Part shown: in pieces, positions 14,764 through 23,630 of the stretch | Numbering within the stretch: position 1 is the first letter of the stretch | Layout of the letters: each line of letters opens with the position of its first letter | Assembly: GCA_046290215.1 (NCBI GenBank) | Contig: JBKAGC010000009.1 | Coordinates: 1 to 36,393, forward strand | From: JAHRVQ01 sp046290215 | GTDB lineage: Bacteria > Pseudomonadota > Gammaproteobacteria > Pseudomonadales > Azotimanducaceae | Direction: 5' to 3' | DNA length: 36,393 nucleotides | Translations under genes and position numbers: made by a program | The notes under the pieces: generated by a model | What the model saw: the letters and a program-made list of their open reading frames with translations, nothing else | Databases searched by the model: none | What the model was told of the DNA's origin: nothing

Positions 14764-16227
14764 ATGGACATACCAGATCAACTCCTGCAAAACCCCGCTG
14801 ATTTTGGCTACTGGGACACGCAATCGTTTCACAAAAGTTGGCCAGACAAAGCAGACAGCGATGTTCGCAGTGTTGAGCGTTGGCTAAAAACCTCAGGGCT
14901 ACTGCCAGCGCCGCTGGCTATCACCGAACTACAAGATCCCCTGGGTCGCCCTATTCGCCAACTGGTGGCCACCCGCCTCGCAGAGACTTATCGCAAGAAA
15001 AAGTATCTGTCACTGATACTGCAACTGGCAAAGTCGCCCCTCGGACCTAATGTCCTACTCACTACCGATGCCAAAGGCGGCCGGCGTTGGCGCTACTTAA
15101 ACAATGCGCCCAGTAGTAGTGAGCTACTTACGGCCATTGGCGAACTACTAGGTGATCGCAACGCGATTCTCTGGCCAAGCGCTGAACTCCATAAGTTGTT
15201 CCGTGAACTGGTGGCAGAGGCTGGTAGCCATACCCTCACGGGCAAAGACAAACAAAAATGGCTGTTGGCACTGTTTGCGTTTCAAGAGCCTGAAATCACC
15301 AGAGCCGCGACAAGTAAACCCACCAAAACCCATCACGGGCACCTGCAAGATCTAGAAGCCGAGAGTATTCATATCATGCGCGAGGTGGTTGCCCAGGCTG
15401 ACAACCCGGTGATGCTGTATTCAGTTGGCAAGGACTCATCTGTGATGCTGCGCCTGGCCGAGAAAGCTTTTGCACCAGCGAAACCGCCCTTCCCCCTCCT
15501 CCACGTGGATACGCGATGGAAGTTTCAGGCGATGTATGAGTTTCGTAAACACATCTCGGAGGTCACCGGCATGGAACTGCTGGTACACGTTAACCCGGAA
15601 GGGATAGAACGCGACATCAATCCTTTTGACCACGGCAGTGAACTACACACCCACATTATGAAAACTGAAGGTTTAAAGCAGGCGTTAGACCAACATGGGT
15701 TTGATGTGGCATTCGGCGGCGCTCGCCGCGATGAAGAAAAAAGCCGGGCCAAGGAAAGGATCTTCTCGTTCCGCTCTGCCAGCCATCAATGGGACCCGAA
15801 AAACCAGCGGCCCGAGCTGTGGAATCAATACAACGGTTACAAACGTGCTGGCGATAGCATCCGGGTATTTCCACTATCGAATTGGACGGAGCAGGACATC
15901 TGGGAATACATCTATCGCGAGAGCATTCCCATTGTACCTTTGTACTTCGCGGCAGAACGGCCGGTGGTGTATCGCGACGGCACCTACTTCTTGTTAGATG
16001 ATGAGCGGTTCCGCCTGGACGATGAAGATGTGATTGAAATTAAGAAGGTCCGGTTTCGCACTCTGGGCTGTTACCCACTCACCGGCGCGTTTGAGTCGGA
16101 GGCGGATAATCTCGACGACATAGTGCTGGAAGTACTCACAAGTCGGACCAGCGAACGACAAGGTCGCAAAATCGACTCTGATACAAATGCTTCTATGGAG
16201 AAGAAGAAACTTGAGGGGTACTTTTAA
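14764..16227 (+). CDS. cysD: Sulfate adenylyltransferase subunit CysD with ~190-residue N-terminal extension
   Basis: CysD is the catalytic subunit of ATP sulfurylase, joining sulfate and ATP to give APS in the cytosol, in complex with the GTPase CysN. From about residue 193 (HLQDLEAESIHIMREV) to the end (KKKLEGYF) the match is full length, with the PP-loop YSVGKDSSVM at 219-228, FGGARRDEEKSRAKER and FPLSNWTEQDIWEYI. Usual CysD has about 300 residues; this frame has 487. The added first 190 or so residues (WLKTSGLLPAPLAITELQDP; RRWRYLN; LWPSAELHKLF) were not recognised. No ATG, GTG or good TTG start lies next to the normal CysD beginning, so the extension is probably translated. The stop overlaps the cysNC start by one base. 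Confidence 0.93.
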   Translation: MDIPDQLLQNPADFGYWDTQSFHKSWPDKADSDVRSVERWLKTSGLLPAPLAITELQDPLGRPIRQLVATRLAETYRKKKYLSLILQLAKSPLGPNVLLTTDAKGGRRWRYLNNAPSSSELLTAIGELLGDRNAILWPSAELHKLFRELVAEAGSHTLTGKDKQKWLLALFAFQEPEITRAATSKPTKTHHGHLQDLEAESIHIMREVVAQADNPVMLYSVGKDSSVMLRLAEKAFAPAKPPFPLLHVDTRWKFQAMYEFRKHISEVTGMELLVHVNPEGIERDINPFDHGSELHTHIMKTEGLKQALDQHGFDVAFGGARRDEEKSRAKERIFSFRSASHQWDPKNQRPELWNQYNGYKRAGDSIRVFPLSNWTEQDIWEYIYRESIPIVPLYFAAERPVVYRDGTYFLLDDERFRLDDEDVIEIKKVRFRTLGCYPLTGAFESEADNLDDIVLEVLTSRTSERQGRKIDSDTNASMEKKKLEGYF

Positions 16228-18110
16228 TGACTGAACAAAACACCTCAAAAGTTGAAGACTACTTAAACCAACAGGCAGAACTCGACCTATTGAGATTTAT
16301 CACCTGCGGCTCCGTGGATGACGGCAAGAGCACGCTGATAGGCCGTATGCTGTATGAAGCACAGCTGATTTTTGACGATCAAGTTGCCGCGCTAAAAAAA
16401 GAATCAGCCCGTGCCGGCACCCAGGAAGGTGACATTGATTTTGCATTACTGGTGGATGGTCTTGCCGCAGAACGCGAACAGGGCATCACCATTGATGTGG
16501 CCTACCGGTTTTTCGCCACAGAGCGGCGCAAATTTATTGTCGCCGACTGTCCTGGGCATGAGCAATATACTCGAAATATGGTGACCGGTGCCTCCACTGC
16601 CGATGCTGCACTAATTTTGGTGGACGCTTCCCAGGGTATTCTCACTCAGACCAGACGGCATGCTTTTATTGCTTCCTTGTTAGGAATTAAAAACGTGGTC
16701 CTGGCAATCAACAAGATGGACCTTGTGGATTACTCAGAGCAAACCTTCACTCAGATCAGCCGCGACTTCATGGACTTCGCAACAGACCTTGAATTTACCA
16801 ATGTGGTACCCATCCCTCTTTCCGCCTTGTTAGGTGACAATGTTATTGAGCGCTCGCAAAACACCCGTTGGTTTAACGGCCCAACACTGTTGGGCTTTCT
16901 TGAGACAGTGAGCATTCAGTCAGAAGCTGACACTAGCGCGCTGCGCTTCCCGGTACAGTGGGTAAACCGACCAAACGCTAACTTTCGCGGTTATGCCGGC
17001 ACCATTACCTCTGGGCAGGTAAAAGTGGGCGATCAAGTTCGTGCCCTGCCAAGCGGTGAGATTGCCGAAGTGAGCGATATCGTGCTTTATGATCAATCCT
17101 TGTCTGAGGCGAGCAGTAAACAAGCTGTGACCTTGTGTTTGAATCGGGAAATTGATTTGTCTCGCGGTGACTTGTTGGTGACAGCGGATGAACCTTGTGA
17201 AGTCTCTGACCAGTTTGAGGTATCCGTGGTCTGGATGGATCGGGAACCGGGTTTTCTCGGCCGGAGTTATTGGCTCCTGGCAGGTGCTAACCGAGTTAAT
17301 GCTACGATCACCGAGATTAAACATCGCTACAACATCAATACTTTTGAAAAACTTTCCGCCCGGGATCTGAAACTCAACGACATTGCTGAAATCAAAGTCA
17401 GCCTTGATAAGCCGATCCCGTTTGAGGCCTACAAAGACAATCGTGGCATGGGCTCGTTCGTGCTGGTTGACCGCTACAACTACGCCACAGTCGCCGCCGG
17501 CATGATCAACTATTCGTTACGTCGGGCGCAAAACGTTCATCAGCAAGCCCTGCAAGTAGATAAAGCGGCTCGTAACAAACTTAACGGCCACAAGGGCAAA
17601 GTAGTTTGGTTTACAGGGCTGAGTGGTTCCGGCAAGTCTACTGTGGCTAACGCGTTAGAACAGGCGCTACATAGTCGCGGTGTTCGAACCTATATCCTAG
17701 ATGGCGACAATGTTCGCCAGGGTCTTAACAAGGACCTGGGCTTTACTGACGCGGACCGGGTGGAAAATATTCGTCGTATCGCCGAGGTGGCAAAACTGAT
17801 GGTAGATGCAGGGCTAGTAGTACTCACTGCCTTCATCTCGCCCTTTCGCTCGGAACGGGATATGGCCAGACGCTTGTTTGCCGACGATGAGTTTGTCGAG
17901 GTGCATGTGGACGTGCCTCTTGCCACGGCAGAAGAACGTGATCCGAAAGGCTTGTACCGAAAAGCGCGCCGCGGTGAACTGCCGAACTTTACCGGTATCG
18001 ACAGTCCATATGAAGCGCCCCTTAATCCTGATCTGGTGATCGACACCGATCAAGAAACCTTACAGGAGAGCGTCGATAAACTACTGGCGCTGTTTACTGA
18101 ACTCTCCTAG
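16227..18110 (+). CDS. cysNC: Bifunctional sulfate adenylyltransferase subunit 1 / APS kinase CysNC
   Basis: The N-terminal half is the GTPase that drives APS synthesis by CysD; the C-terminal half phosphorylates APS to PAPS. GTPase motifs are G1 GSVDDGKS (28-35), G3 DCPGH (107-111) and G4 NKMD (162-165), followed by two beta-barrel domains to about 435. The APS kinase begins near 455 with Walker A GLSGSGKS (464-471), then DGDNVR (492-497), FISPFRSERD and the lid RDPKGLYRKARRGELPNFTG. At 627 residues it has the usual fused length. GAGGGG lies before its ATG, which shares a base with the cysD stop, so the two are coupled. Assimilatory or sulfation use cannot be told apart here. Confidence 0.96.
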   Translation: MTEQNTSKVEDYLNQQAELDLLRFITCGSVDDGKSTLIGRMLYEAQLIFDDQVAALKKESARAGTQEGDIDFALLVDGLAAEREQGITIDVAYRFFATERRKFIVADCPGHEQYTRNMVTGASTADAALILVDASQGILTQTRRHAFIASLLGIKNVVLAINKMDLVDYSEQTFTQISRDFMDFATDLEFTNVVPIPLSALLGDNVIERSQNTRWFNGPTLLGFLETVSIQSEADTSALRFPVQWVNRPNANFRGYAGTITSGQVKVGDQVRALPSGEIAEVSDIVLYDQSLSEASSKQAVTLCLNREIDLSRGDLLVTADEPCEVSDQFEVSVVWMDREPGFLGRSYWLLAGANRVNATITEIKHRYNINTFEKLSARDLKLNDIAEIKVSLDKPIPFEAYKDNRGMGSFVLVDRYNYATVAAGMINYSLRRAQNVHQQALQVDKAARNKLNGHKGKVVWFTGLSGSGKSTVANALEQALHSRGVRTYILDGDNVRQGLNKDLGFTDADRVENIRRIAEVAKLMVDAGLVVLTAFISPFRSERDMARRLFADDEFVEVHVDVPLATAEERDPKGLYRKARRGELPNFTGIDSPYEAPLNPDLVIDTDQETLQESVDKLLALFTELS

Positions 18111-18137
18111 GTCCAAACAGTAGATTAACAAACCAAA

Positions 18138-18162
18138 CGCCCCCGGAAATTATCCGGGGGCG
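18138..18162. terminator. GC-rich hairpin between cysNC and the TonB receptor
   Basis: CGCCCCCGGA (18138-18147) pairs perfectly with TCCGGGGGCG (18153-18162) around AATTA. The following CTTGTGGTT is only partly T-rich. It lies between convergent genes and ends eight bases before the TonB receptor stop codon, so it may serve both. Confidence 0.7.
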
Positions 18163-18169
18163 CTTGTGG

Positions 18170-20239
18170 TTAACGATGATAGGACAACCTTAGAAAAGCG
18201 TTGCGACCGACGCCAGGTAAACGCTCCCCTACCGCAACATCAGACTGTTGGATACGATTGTAACCACCGAGATGCAGCTCATAGTCTTTGTCCATGACAT
18301 TATCAATCCCACCAGCAATGCTGAATTGTTCCGTCACCTGCCAGCGGCCAAACAAGTTCACCAAACCATAACCGGCAGTTTCTTGCTCACCGTTGGTTTG
18401 CGACACTTTGTTTTGCTTGCGCACGCCTTCCGCCTCAAGGGCCACCAACCAATTTGAAGGCTCGTATACTAGCGACATACTCAGCTTGTCAGGTGAGATG
18501 CGATACAAGTCATCATTGATATCTCGCCTGTCACCGCGAACCAGAGAGGCTACACCTTCGAGGCGAACAGCGCGGCTAAATTGCCAACCAAAGCTGGCAT
18601 CCACACCATACAGGCGGGCATCAACATTACTAAATCTCAAGGGGCTTGGATCACCGTTGATACCGGAGACCATTTCCGCAGGAGAATCCACAACTCCTGG
18701 CGTGGCGTCAATCGGCGTACCTTGAATATAGTCATCCACCCGCTGGTAATAGACTGAAGGCTGCAACCAACCAGCACCAAGCGTGAAATCGATACCCACC
18801 TCGGCCACCCAGGCAGTTTCAATATCCAGATTTAAATCACCCACGTAGTTGTTGCCATCAGCCAAACCAGAACTGGCCGCTGTAGGTAGCCAGGCATAAC
18901 GCTCTAGATAAACCGGCGCTCGCTGTTTACGCGCCAGACTCATTCGCCAGGTACCCAGGTTTGATGCTTGTGAATAACGAATCAAACCGTCAACAGCCGT
19001 GTCAGACCAGTCGCGATCACCATTGTTGTAAGCGGTTGCCAGCAAGTTAGGTCCAGCAGGTAGCGCTGGCCCAACTTCAGCAGGATTACCACTGTCATCG
19101 TAACTATCCACTCGAATCCCAGCTTCCAGTTGACCCCGGGCAAAATCGCCTTGCCAGTTTAGATAAGCACCCAGACGATCCTGATCGACGTTGGGTACCT
19201 GAGTGACGAAGAAGTTAACATTGTTGGGGTTACTGATACGCGCCTGGTGTTGGTGAGTCTCGATATCCACACCATAGTCCAGCTCTCCAGACGTGATAGG
19301 CGTGACAAACGCCAGACCAAAAGACTTGGTTTGCGCTGAAGTGGCATTTTGACGGTAGCGCATCAGCATTGCAGGCGGCGGTCTGTGCGCAAAGTTATTC
19401 ATGCCGTGCTCAACATCACTGTAGCCTAGTGAAGCAGTAATCTGGGTACTACCTAACAGGGTTTTCAGGGTGCCACGAGCAAAATCTGACTCTACATAAT
19501 CAATATCCATGGCGAACGATGGATTACCAGTCGGCTCAGTATCGTGCCTACGTACTTCTAGCTCGAACTCGGTATCCTGCCAGCGCATGCCAAAACCGGC
19601 ACCATAAAGACCGCGTTCGTGGAACGTGTTGCGGACATCGCCGTCCTTATATTCCTGATCATTACCTTCCTCATCAGAGAAGAACCCGTAAACGCGAGCC
19701 TGGTCGTTGGCAATACCAGCGGAGAAGCCTAGCCCGTGGGAATCATCAGCGGTTCGCCCCAGTAAGGTCACATCATAATGACCTTGCCACTTTGAGGTTG
19801 CGCCATAACCCACCTGCTTCAAACTGGCATTCACGCCACTTGATAAAGAAGGTCCGAATGACACCGGCGCCACACCCCTGGATACTTCAATTGATTCAAT
19901 CAACGTGATGGGAGCGTAATGCAGTGGTGGGTCCATCAAATTGGGGCCGCCGGAGCGAAACGCCTGACCATTGACTCGCGTACTGACTCGATGACCAAAC
20001 ACGCCGCGGTATTGCACCTGCCCCGAGAGACTGCCATTAGACACAATAGCAGCGCCAGGCAAACGCGCGACCAGCGCAACTGCATCCACCGCACTGGGAC
20101 TAGCATGTTCGGTATATATTTCCGTTGTTTCTGCATCCGGCTGTTGGCCTGTGACAACGATCACTTCACGGTACACGTCATCCGCAACCGCATGGGAGCT
20201 AAGCGCGCCGAAAAGCAACGCCAAAAAAGGTTTGTTCAT
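18170..20239 (-). CDS. TonB-dependent receptor, probably copper-type
   Basis: This outer membrane receptor has about 689 residues. The ATG at 20239 was chosen because it heads a clean signal peptide (NKPFLALLFGALSSHAVA); ATGs at 20248 and 20269 are also possible. The TonB box EVIVVTG is at 25-31. The plug holds GGPNLMDPPLHYAPITLIE (98-116), recalling the CPNRMDPP motif of the OprC/NosA copper receptors but without its cysteine, followed by VSRGVAPVSFGPSLSSGVN. The barrel ends NAFLRLSYHR. Its upstream neighbour on the same strand, a DUF2946 protein, is often found beside copper genes. Copper as ligand is therefore a fair inference, not shown. The gap between the two genes is 57 bases. Confidence 0.85.
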   Translation of the reverse strand: MNKPFLALLFGALSSHAVADDVYREVIVVTGQQPDAETTEIYTEHASPSAVDAVALVARLPGAAIVSNGSLSGQVQYRGVFGHRVSTRVNGQAFRSGGPNLMDPPLHYAPITLIESIEVSRGVAPVSFGPSLSSGVNASLKQVGYGATSKWQGHYDVTLLGRTADDSHGLGFSAGIANDQARVYGFFSDEEGNDQEYKDGDVRNTFHERGLYGAGFGMRWQDTEFELEVRRHDTEPTGNPSFAMDIDYVESDFARGTLKTLLGSTQITASLGYSDVEHGMNNFAHRPPPAMLMRYRQNATSAQTKSFGLAFVTPITSGELDYGVDIETHQHQARISNPNNVNFFVTQVPNVDQDRLGAYLNWQGDFARGQLEAGIRVDSYDDSGNPAEVGPALPAGPNLLATAYNNGDRDWSDTAVDGLIRYSQASNLGTWRMSLARKQRAPVYLERYAWLPTAASSGLADGNNYVGDLNLDIETAWVAEVGIDFTLGAGWLQPSVYYQRVDDYIQGTPIDATPGVVDSPAEMVSGINGDPSPLRFSNVDARLYGVDASFGWQFSRAVRLEGVASLVRGDRRDINDDLYRISPDKLSMSLVYEPSNWLVALEAEGVRKQNKVSQTNGEQETAGYGLVNLFGRWQVTEQFSIAGGIDNVMDKDYELHLGGYNRIQQSDVAVGERLPGVGRNAFLRLSYHR

Positions 20240-20296
20240 GGTTTCCATCCAAAAAATTATGTGCGGCAAACCGCCGCGGAATCACACAGTTTGTCG

Positions 20297-20707
20297 TTAG
20301 GATGGAAGTACTGGAGGGCCCCGTGAAACAGGTGTTATGGCCTGAGCCCGGGCGCTGACAGTCTGGAACTGACTGAACAACTGGCTGGTAGGTAATGTGG
20401 CAATGGGCAGCGTAGACACATCGATCTGGTCGTCTAAACCACCAACGGCAAAAGGACACAACTCAACCAGGGACACTTCGGTGGTTTCACCTGTATCTGG
20501 TGCCACATCGAAATAGTCACCGCTGTTTACATCAAGATAAGCGACGCGATGATTCGTGCCGGAACATATGGTGATTTCAACCAGGTTCGTTTCTGCGTTA
20601 CGGCTGAGCATATATCCGGCGGGCACCAACGACGGCACAACAAACACGGCGATTAACAAAAATCGCAGCGTCGCGTGAGCCAGATTGGTGAACGGAGAAA
20701 AACTCAA
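20297..20707 (-). CDS. DUF2946-like exported protein
   Basis: The 136 residues start at a TTG (20707) with AGGA about nine bases before it; an in-frame TAA lies just upstream and there is no earlier ATG. A hydrophobic N-terminus (LRFLLIAVFVVPSLVPAGYML) is a signal or anchor. The features shared with DUF2946 are the early ITICSG, a central CPFAV and a tail of RGPPVLPS. The usual second half of the CPxC pair is absent, so only two cysteines remain. DUF2946 genes often neighbour copper-import receptors, as here. The function is unknown; a role in periplasmic copper handling is inference from context. Confidence 0.72.
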   Translation of the reverse strand: MSFSPFTNLAHATLRFLLIAVFVVPSLVPAGYMLSRNAETNLVEITICSGTNHRVAYLDVNSGDYFDVAPDTGETTEVSLVELCPFAVGGLDDQIDVSTLPIATLPTSQLFSQFQTVSARAQAITPVSRGPPVLPS

Positions 20708-20736
20708 CGGGTTAGGTCCTGATTTGTGCGAGCAGA

Positions 20737-20759
20737 ATTATAGTCGCTTCGCTGTCGCT
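20737..20759 (-). promoter_or_regulatory. Candidate promoter with AGCGA repeats for the DUF2946-receptor pair
   Basis: On the minus strand AGCGAC-AGCGA-AGCGAC is followed at once by a perfect -10 hexamer TATAAT (20742-20737), 30 bases before the TTG start. No good -35 is present at 16-18 bases, so the three AGCGA repeats could bind an activator. Confidence 0.4.
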
Positions 20760-20774
20760 TGGCGAGCCGCAGGC

Positions 20775-21848
20775 TTAAGGGTTTTTCTCAGACAGTGCCT
20801 GGGCTTGTAAACAAATTTCAGCGGCCTTGAAACAGTGGCTCTGGGTCATGGCGTTTTCAGTGCGATTCAAACAATCGAGAATCAGCGCAGGAAAAAACGG
20901 GAAGCCGATTTTCCCGGCCACATGATGCTTTTCTTCACCTTCCTGGGTGACCACATAAACATTATCGGTAGTCATGTCCGGTTGAGCGACATCCACGTAC
21001 TTCCGTAACTCAATGTAGCCTTTTGTGCCGAGGATTGTGGTTCGGCCATCGCCCCAGGTTCGTAGCCCATCTGGCGTAAACCAATCCATGCGGAAATAAC
21101 CACTGGCTTGATTGTTACCCAGTAGAGAAAAGTCGCCAAAGTCTTCTAGTTCTGGATACTCTGGATTGCCATAGTTATGCACCCGGGCTTGAGTCACCTG
21201 CGCATCCTCTGCGCCGGTAAAGGTTAGAAACTGCTCTGCCTGGTGGCTGCCGATGTCACAAATGATGCCACCGTATTTTTCTTTCTCAAAAAACCACTTC
21301 GGCCTTTGGGTTGCGTTAAGCCGGTGCGGGCCAAGGCCCAGAACTTGCACCACATCGCCAATGACATTGTTCTGTATCAACTCAACCGCATATTCAGCAG
21401 CTTCATTTTGAACTCGCTCGCTGTAACAGCACATGTACTTCCGGCCACTGTCTGCTGCCACCTGCCTGGCTGTTTGCAGTTGCTCCAGACTCGTAAACGG
21501 AGTTTTGTCCGTGAAATAGTCTTTGCCATGCTGCATCACCTCAACGCCAATGGCACCACGTAATGAAGGCACCGCGGCGGCGGCAATCATATGCAGCGAG
21601 GAATCCTCTAACAACTCGGCAAAAGATCCAACCACCTCTGCCTCTGGAAAGAGTTTACGGAAGTACTCGATACGCTTGTCATGACGATCATAGACTTTAG
21701 CGATGGTGGCACCGGCCTGCTTTAAGTTTTCCGCCATACCGTAAATATGACCGTGATCTAAATGCGCGACGCCCACCTTAAATTCACCAGGCTGACAAAC
21801 GATCTGTTGCTGGCGCGCCACTGGCGCGTAATTCATGCCATCACTCAT
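20775..21848 (-). CDS. Gfo/Idh/MocA-family oxidoreductase
   Basis: This is a 357-residue NAD(P)-dependent dehydrogenase-like protein, the family acting mostly on sugars and polyols. The ATG at 21848 lies two bases after the stop of the upstream oxidoreductase, with TTGGAA ahead of it; a TTG at 21860 would overlap that gene. The Rossmann part (KVGVAHLDHGHIYGMAENL, about 24-42) lacks a classical GxGxxG, which is odd. The C-terminal half shows the family's DIGSHQAEQFL segment. The expected EKP is altered to DKTPF. With a divergent nucleotide site, activity is uncertain. It is the last gene of the operon beginning at the yjfI-like gene. Confidence 0.85.
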   Translation of the reverse strand: MSDGMNYAPVARQQQIVCQPGEFKVGVAHLDHGHIYGMAENLKQAGATIAKVYDRHDKRIEYFRKLFPEAEVVGSFAELLEDSSLHMIAAAAVPSLRGAIGVEVMQHGKDYFTDKTPFTSLEQLQTARQVAADSGRKYMCCYSERVQNEAAEYAVELIQNNVIGDVVQVLGLGPHRLNATQRPKWFFEKEKYGGIICDIGSHQAEQFLTFTGAEDAQVTQARVHNYGNPEYPELEDFGDFSLLGNNQASGYFRMDWFTPDGLRTWGDGRTTILGTKGYIELRKYVDVAQPDMTTDNVYVVTQEGEEKHHVAGKIGFPFFPALILDCLNRTENAMTQSHCFKAAEICLQAQALSEKNP

Positions 21849-21850
21849 GG

Positions 21851-23013
21851 TTATTTCCAACTCTTGGCTATGTCCTGGACTTCACCACCATTGGCAAGGT
21901 CCGTTTCTGGTTGATAACGAGATGTGGCAACCCATCGTTTTAGCTGGTTGCTATAGGCCCTGGCGCTCATGGGTAAGCTGACAGGTTTACCACGCGCACT
22001 GGACAGCAACATGGCGTTGGCTAGTTCAACAGAGTGAATACCCTCTGCGGCAGGTGCAATTAATGGTTCCGCGGAAAGTATGGCGGCTGCGAAATTCTCC
22101 AGAATCTCCCGGTGCTGGCCGCCCTCATCATCGCCAGTGGCGTATTCGTGCATGGTCACCGCCGGCGCAGTAAATGGTTCATTTTCGGCGATAGCTTGCG
22201 TCACGGGCTTAGAGTTTTCCTTAAATATCATGTGCTTCTCTGCTGTGTCGTAGATAAGCAGACCATTTTCTGCAGCAATTTCCAGGCGATTGATTCCAGG
22301 CGCCTCGCCAGTGGTGGAAACAAACAGCCCCTCGGTACCACTGGCATACTTTAATCGAGCAGTGACTGAGTCTTCCACTTCGATATCGTGATACTTACCA
22401 AACTCACAAAAACCATGGACCTCATCGGGCATGCCAAACAACCACTGCAGCAAGTCCAATTGATGGGGACTCTGATTCAGCAACACACCGCCCCCTCACC
22501 GGCCCAGGTCGCGCGCCAACCACCGCTGTCGAAATAAGCCTGGGGACGAAACCAATCAGTAATGGTCCAGCTAAATCGTCGCACCGCGCCAAGGGTGCCA
22601 TCGGCAAGCATACTGCGAATCTTCTGGTAATTAGGATTGGTGCGCTGATTAAACATGGCCGCAAATACTAACTCTGGGTTTTGATGGGCGCGGATGAGTT
22701 TTTGACAGTCTTGCTTATGGGCAGAGATGGGCTTTTCCATCAGCACATGCAAACCCTTCTTTAACGCAGCGACCCCAAGATGGGTATGATCAAAATGCGG
22801 AGTTGCGATCAATACTGCATCGCAGGTACCCGAGTTAAGCAGTTCTGCGGCATTGGTAAAGCCGGCGCATTCATAACGAGCTTTAAGTTTTTCCACCCGG
22901 CTAGCCCGGACATCCGCCACGGCGCTAAGTTGGTAGTTAGCCAGTTTACTAATTGATCGGCAGTGACCCGAGCCCATATTGCCAAGACCAATGACCCCCA
23001 TTCGAACGACCAT
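21851..23013 (-). pseudogene. Gfo/Idh/MocA-family oxidoreductase, frameshifted
   Basis: Two frames together make one normal dehydrogenase of about 388 residues. The first starts at the ATG at 23013 (GAGGGAG seven bases before it) and carries MGVIGLGNMGSGH, the NAD site, plus the catalytic-region EKPISAHKQD, then runs out of frame at AGEGAVCC (stop at 22477). The second resumes LLNQSPHQLDLLQWLFG from about 22486 and continues to the stop at 21851. Adding one C to the run at 22491-22495 restores AGEGGGVLLNQSPHQLD, the family's usual sequence. It is therefore a single-base deletion in a homopolymer: either real loss of function or a base-calling error. Its neighbours, the rhomboid gene 11 bases before and the oxidoreductase two bases after, are intact. 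Confidence 0.9.
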
Positions 23014-23023
23014 GTGTACTCCC

Positions 23024-23599
23024 TCAAGTGGTTTTGCTTCTGGCAAACAAACTTGCCGCCAACATGCCTGCCATTAGACCAAACAAATGGCCCTCAAACG
23101 ATACAAAATCTTCACTGGGCAATACTCCAACTAACAGACCGCCGTAGAAAAACAGCACAAGCGCGGCGATAAGAAACGTTGAAAACTTCTTTTCGTACGC
23201 CGCGGCTGCCACTAGAAAGCCAAAGTAGCCAAATACGAGACCGCTGGCGCCGATGTGATAGGCCGGCCGCCCAAACACCCAGACGCCGAACCCGGCAAGC
23301 AAGATGATCAACAAACTGGCGCTAATAAAAACTTTTGGACCGCGTAAACCCACGAGAAAGCCAAACACAAACAGCGAGGTGGTATTCATTGCCAGGTGGA
23401 CAAAACCACCATGCAACAGCGGCCACCAGAGAATGCCTGGCAGCGAACTCAGTTCCCGGGGATAGATACCGTAATGATTTAACTCAACCGCCAGAAAGTA
23501 ATTAAGCGCCGCGGCAAACCAAATAATAAAACAGAGCAGAGACGCACAACGCAGGGCAGCCATGGAATGCTGGCCAAATTTCTTTAAGGCTTTAATCAT
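23024..23599 (-). CDS. Rhomboid-family intramembrane serine protease
   Basis: The 191 residues form about six membrane helices. The rhomboid signature is complete: HGGFVHLAMN (63-72) with the oxyanion Asn72, the nucleophile Ser119 in HIGASGLVFG and the general base His171 in EGHLFGLMAG. Rhomboids cut membrane proteins within or next to the bilayer; the substrate here is unknown. The compact six-helix size matches bacterial GlpG-like cores without an N-terminal domain. It lies 31 bases after the K+ channel gene and 10 bases before the frameshifted oxidoreductase, so it is probably co-transcribed. Confidence 0.92.
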   Translation of the reverse strand: MIKALKKFGQHSMAALRCASLLCFIIWFAAALNYFLAVELNHYGIYPRELSSLPGILWWPLLHGGFVHLAMNTTSLFVFGFLVGLRGPKVFISASLLIILLAGFGVWVFGRPAYHIGASGLVFGYFGFLVAAAAYEKKFSTFLIAALVLFFYGGLLVGVLPSEDFVSFEGHLFGLMAGMLAASLFARSKTT

Positions 23600-23630
23600 T
23601 ACCCCGCCCTTTTATTATCAGGTGCGTTGA

